From Candidatus Melainabacteria bacterium (lineage in GTDB: Bacteria; Cyanobacteriota; Vampirovibrionia; Obscuribacterales; Obscuribacteraceae), in assembly GCA_016209785.1 (NCBI GenBank), contig JACQVM010000448.1, positions 1 to 6,741 on the forward strand: a stretch of DNA of 6,741 bases, given 5' to 3'. Position 1 is the first letter of the stretch, and every line of letters starts with the position of its first letter. This document shows, piece after piece, positions 5,300 to 6,741 of the stretch. The notes beneath the pieces are model-generated. The model was not told the origin of the DNA, ran no database searches, and was given only the letters and a program-made list of their open reading frames with translations. A program made the position numbers and the translations under genes.

Positions 5300-6741
5300 G
5301 ATTTTTGCAGTCCAAACCCTGGGGGACTGTTATAGATTGCCCCAAGATAAATAAGTGGACTCAAGGCAACCAGCACAAGACACACAATGTCGCTAGCAAA
5401 AATATCTGCCCCATGACTTTGTAACAGCTTAATGTAGGTGGCTATTTCCATTATTGCGCCGCTAAGAAAATAAGCCACCAGATTTTGTCGCCCAAGTTTA
5501 GCCACCATCAGCCACAGCATGAAACACCAGGCTAGGTAGACTAAGACATTGACCAAGTAGTCTTGCCAATATCGAGCTGTACAGGGGTAAATTAAGCTAA
5601 ACAATACTGACAAAAGAAGATAGACTTTAAAATTTCGACAGTATTTGGCATATAGTCCTGCCGAAACACCAGCAAACACTACAAAACCAACTCCCCTGGA
5701 AACCGAGGTCATAATTGTCGCCAACGCTGGACTAGATACATTGGCCATTGCACAAAAAGCTCCTTGGTCAGCGACAGTTAAGTTGGGTGAAATCAAAGCA
5801 AATACATGCGTGCTCAATGTGTGAAGAGCAAGAAATCCTAGTCCAAGTGCATAACCGACAAGCACAGCATCCAGCCAAAGATTGCGTTTAGTAAAACCAT
5901 TGTCCTTATCGTCGGCTATTAAGCTTGCTCTGACAAGACGAGCCACTGAGATTCTGGGGAAAAGAATACGAAAGGATGCCAGCCCAAAGGCTGCCAAGGC
6001 AGCAAATGCGCCTATGGAAGACACAGCTTTTAGCACCAGTCGTACTGCCTCAGCAACAAAGTAAGACGAAAGCGGTGTATCCGTGCCATACCCTACAAAG
6101 AATTCAGGCAGATCATTTAAAGATTGAGGCAGAACTAAAACTGTCACCCCGATGGCAACAAGAACTGCAGGCCGCCAGCGAATGGCCCCTGATCTAGCTA
6201 CACCAATCATCCACCACAAAACCGCCACCAAAAGCATGAGCCCTACAGCAGCAACCAGATAATTGGCTAGTTGATCCTTAAGTGTCTTTCTCGACCGCTC
6301 CCACCTCCACTTGTCAGGCAGTTCCCAGCCTTGATCAAAGTTGCTCACCAGGTGCCCAACCGTACTGACAACTATCTTGTAGTCAGCATCTCCAACCTTG
6401 TATTTTGGCACCTTATAGGTAAAATCCCAGTCAGTACGATTTTTTAAGCGCTCCTCAGAAACATCATCAAACTGAAATGGTGCCATTTCAGGATGCTCTT
6501 CCTTTAGATAGCGCTCAACCTTATCCTGAGCTGCCCTTTGCGTAAGCTGCGCACCTGGAGCATCTTCTGCTAAAACCACTCCTAGCGAAAGAGGCTTTCC
6601 TCCCCCACTAAGACAAACCAGATATTCTTCTGGATCTAGAGGACGAAAAAAGCGGACCTTCCATACCAGTGGCTGCTCAGGTACTTTCACCAACTGATAG
6701 GTTTTGGCTAGCTTGGCCTTTTCAAACACATACTGTAGTGC
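5296..6741 (-). CDS. CPBP-like polytopic membrane protein with N-terminal extracytoplasmic-type domain, 5' partial
   Basis: The frame is open past the window edge (ALQYVFEKAK before the GTG at 6729), so the true start lies outside; about 482 residues are visible. Numbering from GTG 6729, residues 1-150 match the repeated alpha/beta region preceding the membrane part in some CPBP-type proteins: RFFRPLDPEEYLVCLSGGGK, VLAEDAPGAQLTQRAAQ, NRTDWDFTYKVPKYKVGDA and LPDKWRWERSRKTLK. About eight or nine membrane helices follow (about 155-466). CPBP family members are intramembrane glutamic proteases or adaptors with an EExxxR motif and later His. At the matching places I see SRGVGFVVFAGVSAG (344-358) and FSLIYPCTARYWQDYL (377-392), with no Glu pair and Tyr instead of His. 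It is therefore probably catalytically inactive. The assignment is by remembered family pattern. Confidence 0.65.
   Translation of the reverse strand, partial: ALQYVFEKAKLAKTYQLVKVPEQPLVWKVRFFRPLDPEEYLVCLSGGGKPLSLGVVLAEDAPGAQLTQRAAQDKVERYLKEEHPEMAPFQFDDVSEERLKNRTDWDFTYKVPKYKVGDADYKIVVSTVGHLVSNFDQGWELPDKWRWERSRKTLKDQLANYLVAAVGLMLLVAVLWWMIGVARSGAIRWRPAVLVAIGVTVLVLPQSLNDLPEFFVGYGTDTPLSSYFVAEAVRLVLKAVSSIGAFAALAAFGLASFRILFPRISVARLVRASLIADDKDNGFTKRNLWLDAVLVGYALGLGFLALHTLSTHVFALISPNLTVADQGAFCAMANVSSPALATIMTSVSRGVGFVVFAGVSAGLYAKYCRNFKVYLLLSVLFSLIYPCTARYWQDYLVNVLVYLAWCFMLWLMVAKLGRQNLVAYFLSGAIMEIATYIKLLQSHGADIFASDIVCLVLVALSPLIYLGAIYNSPPGFGLQKS

Overview
The window (6741 bases) looks like a chromosomal stretch of a non-model bacterium with moderate GC. 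It carries ordinary metabolic and membrane genes around a patch of decayed mobile DNA. No single gene fixes the taxonomy. The transposase-derived zinc-ribbon protein, the stand-alone B12-binding subunit and the long-ectodomain CPBP-like membrane protein remind me of Candidatus Obscuribacter / Vampirovibrionia-type genomes. That is recall, not a search result.

Layout. Positions 1-567 hold the C-terminal half of a TauE/SafE (TSUP) exporter, cut by the window edge. Positions 568-894 hold no intact gene. They contain a short piece resembling the end of a PIN-domain ribonuclease and two tandem hairpins. Positions 895-2037 (minus) encode a 380-residue protein with the zinc-ribbon/HTH head and the extreme tail of an IS1595/ISXO2-type transposase, but with a DprA-like winged helix where the DDE core should be. 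Upstream of it lies a perfect 56-bp palindrome (2147-2202). This abuts a heavily damaged 3' piece of an IS3-family orfB (about 2242-2695) that I reconstructed across three frames. The patch 568-2700 is therefore a mobile-element graveyard containing one open, transposase-derived gene.

Positions 2767-3319 (minus) hold two small overlapping ORFs, a short soluble protein and a membrane protein, sharing an 11-nt overlap. They diverge from a plus-strand pair at 3391-4315: a two-helix membrane protein with a PH-like tail, then a stand-alone cobalamin-binding subunit of the methylmalonyl-CoA mutase type. The divergent spacer holds overlapping -10 elements for both directions.

From 4480 there is an unrecognised 75-residue protein, then a MazF/PemK endoribonuclease toxin (4841-5299) with no recognisable MazE-type antitoxin next to it. 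The MazF gene converges on a large minus-strand membrane protein (5296 to the window end) resembling CPBP-family proteins that carry an N-terminal extracytoplasmic region. In this copy the expected protease Glu-Glu and His positions appear to be lost. The two convergent genes share one CTAG for both stop codons.

The points most worth a second look are the transposase/DprA winged-helix chimera, the perfect palindrome at the IS3 breakpoint, the apparent pseudoprotease, and the MazF with a possible non-canonical partner.
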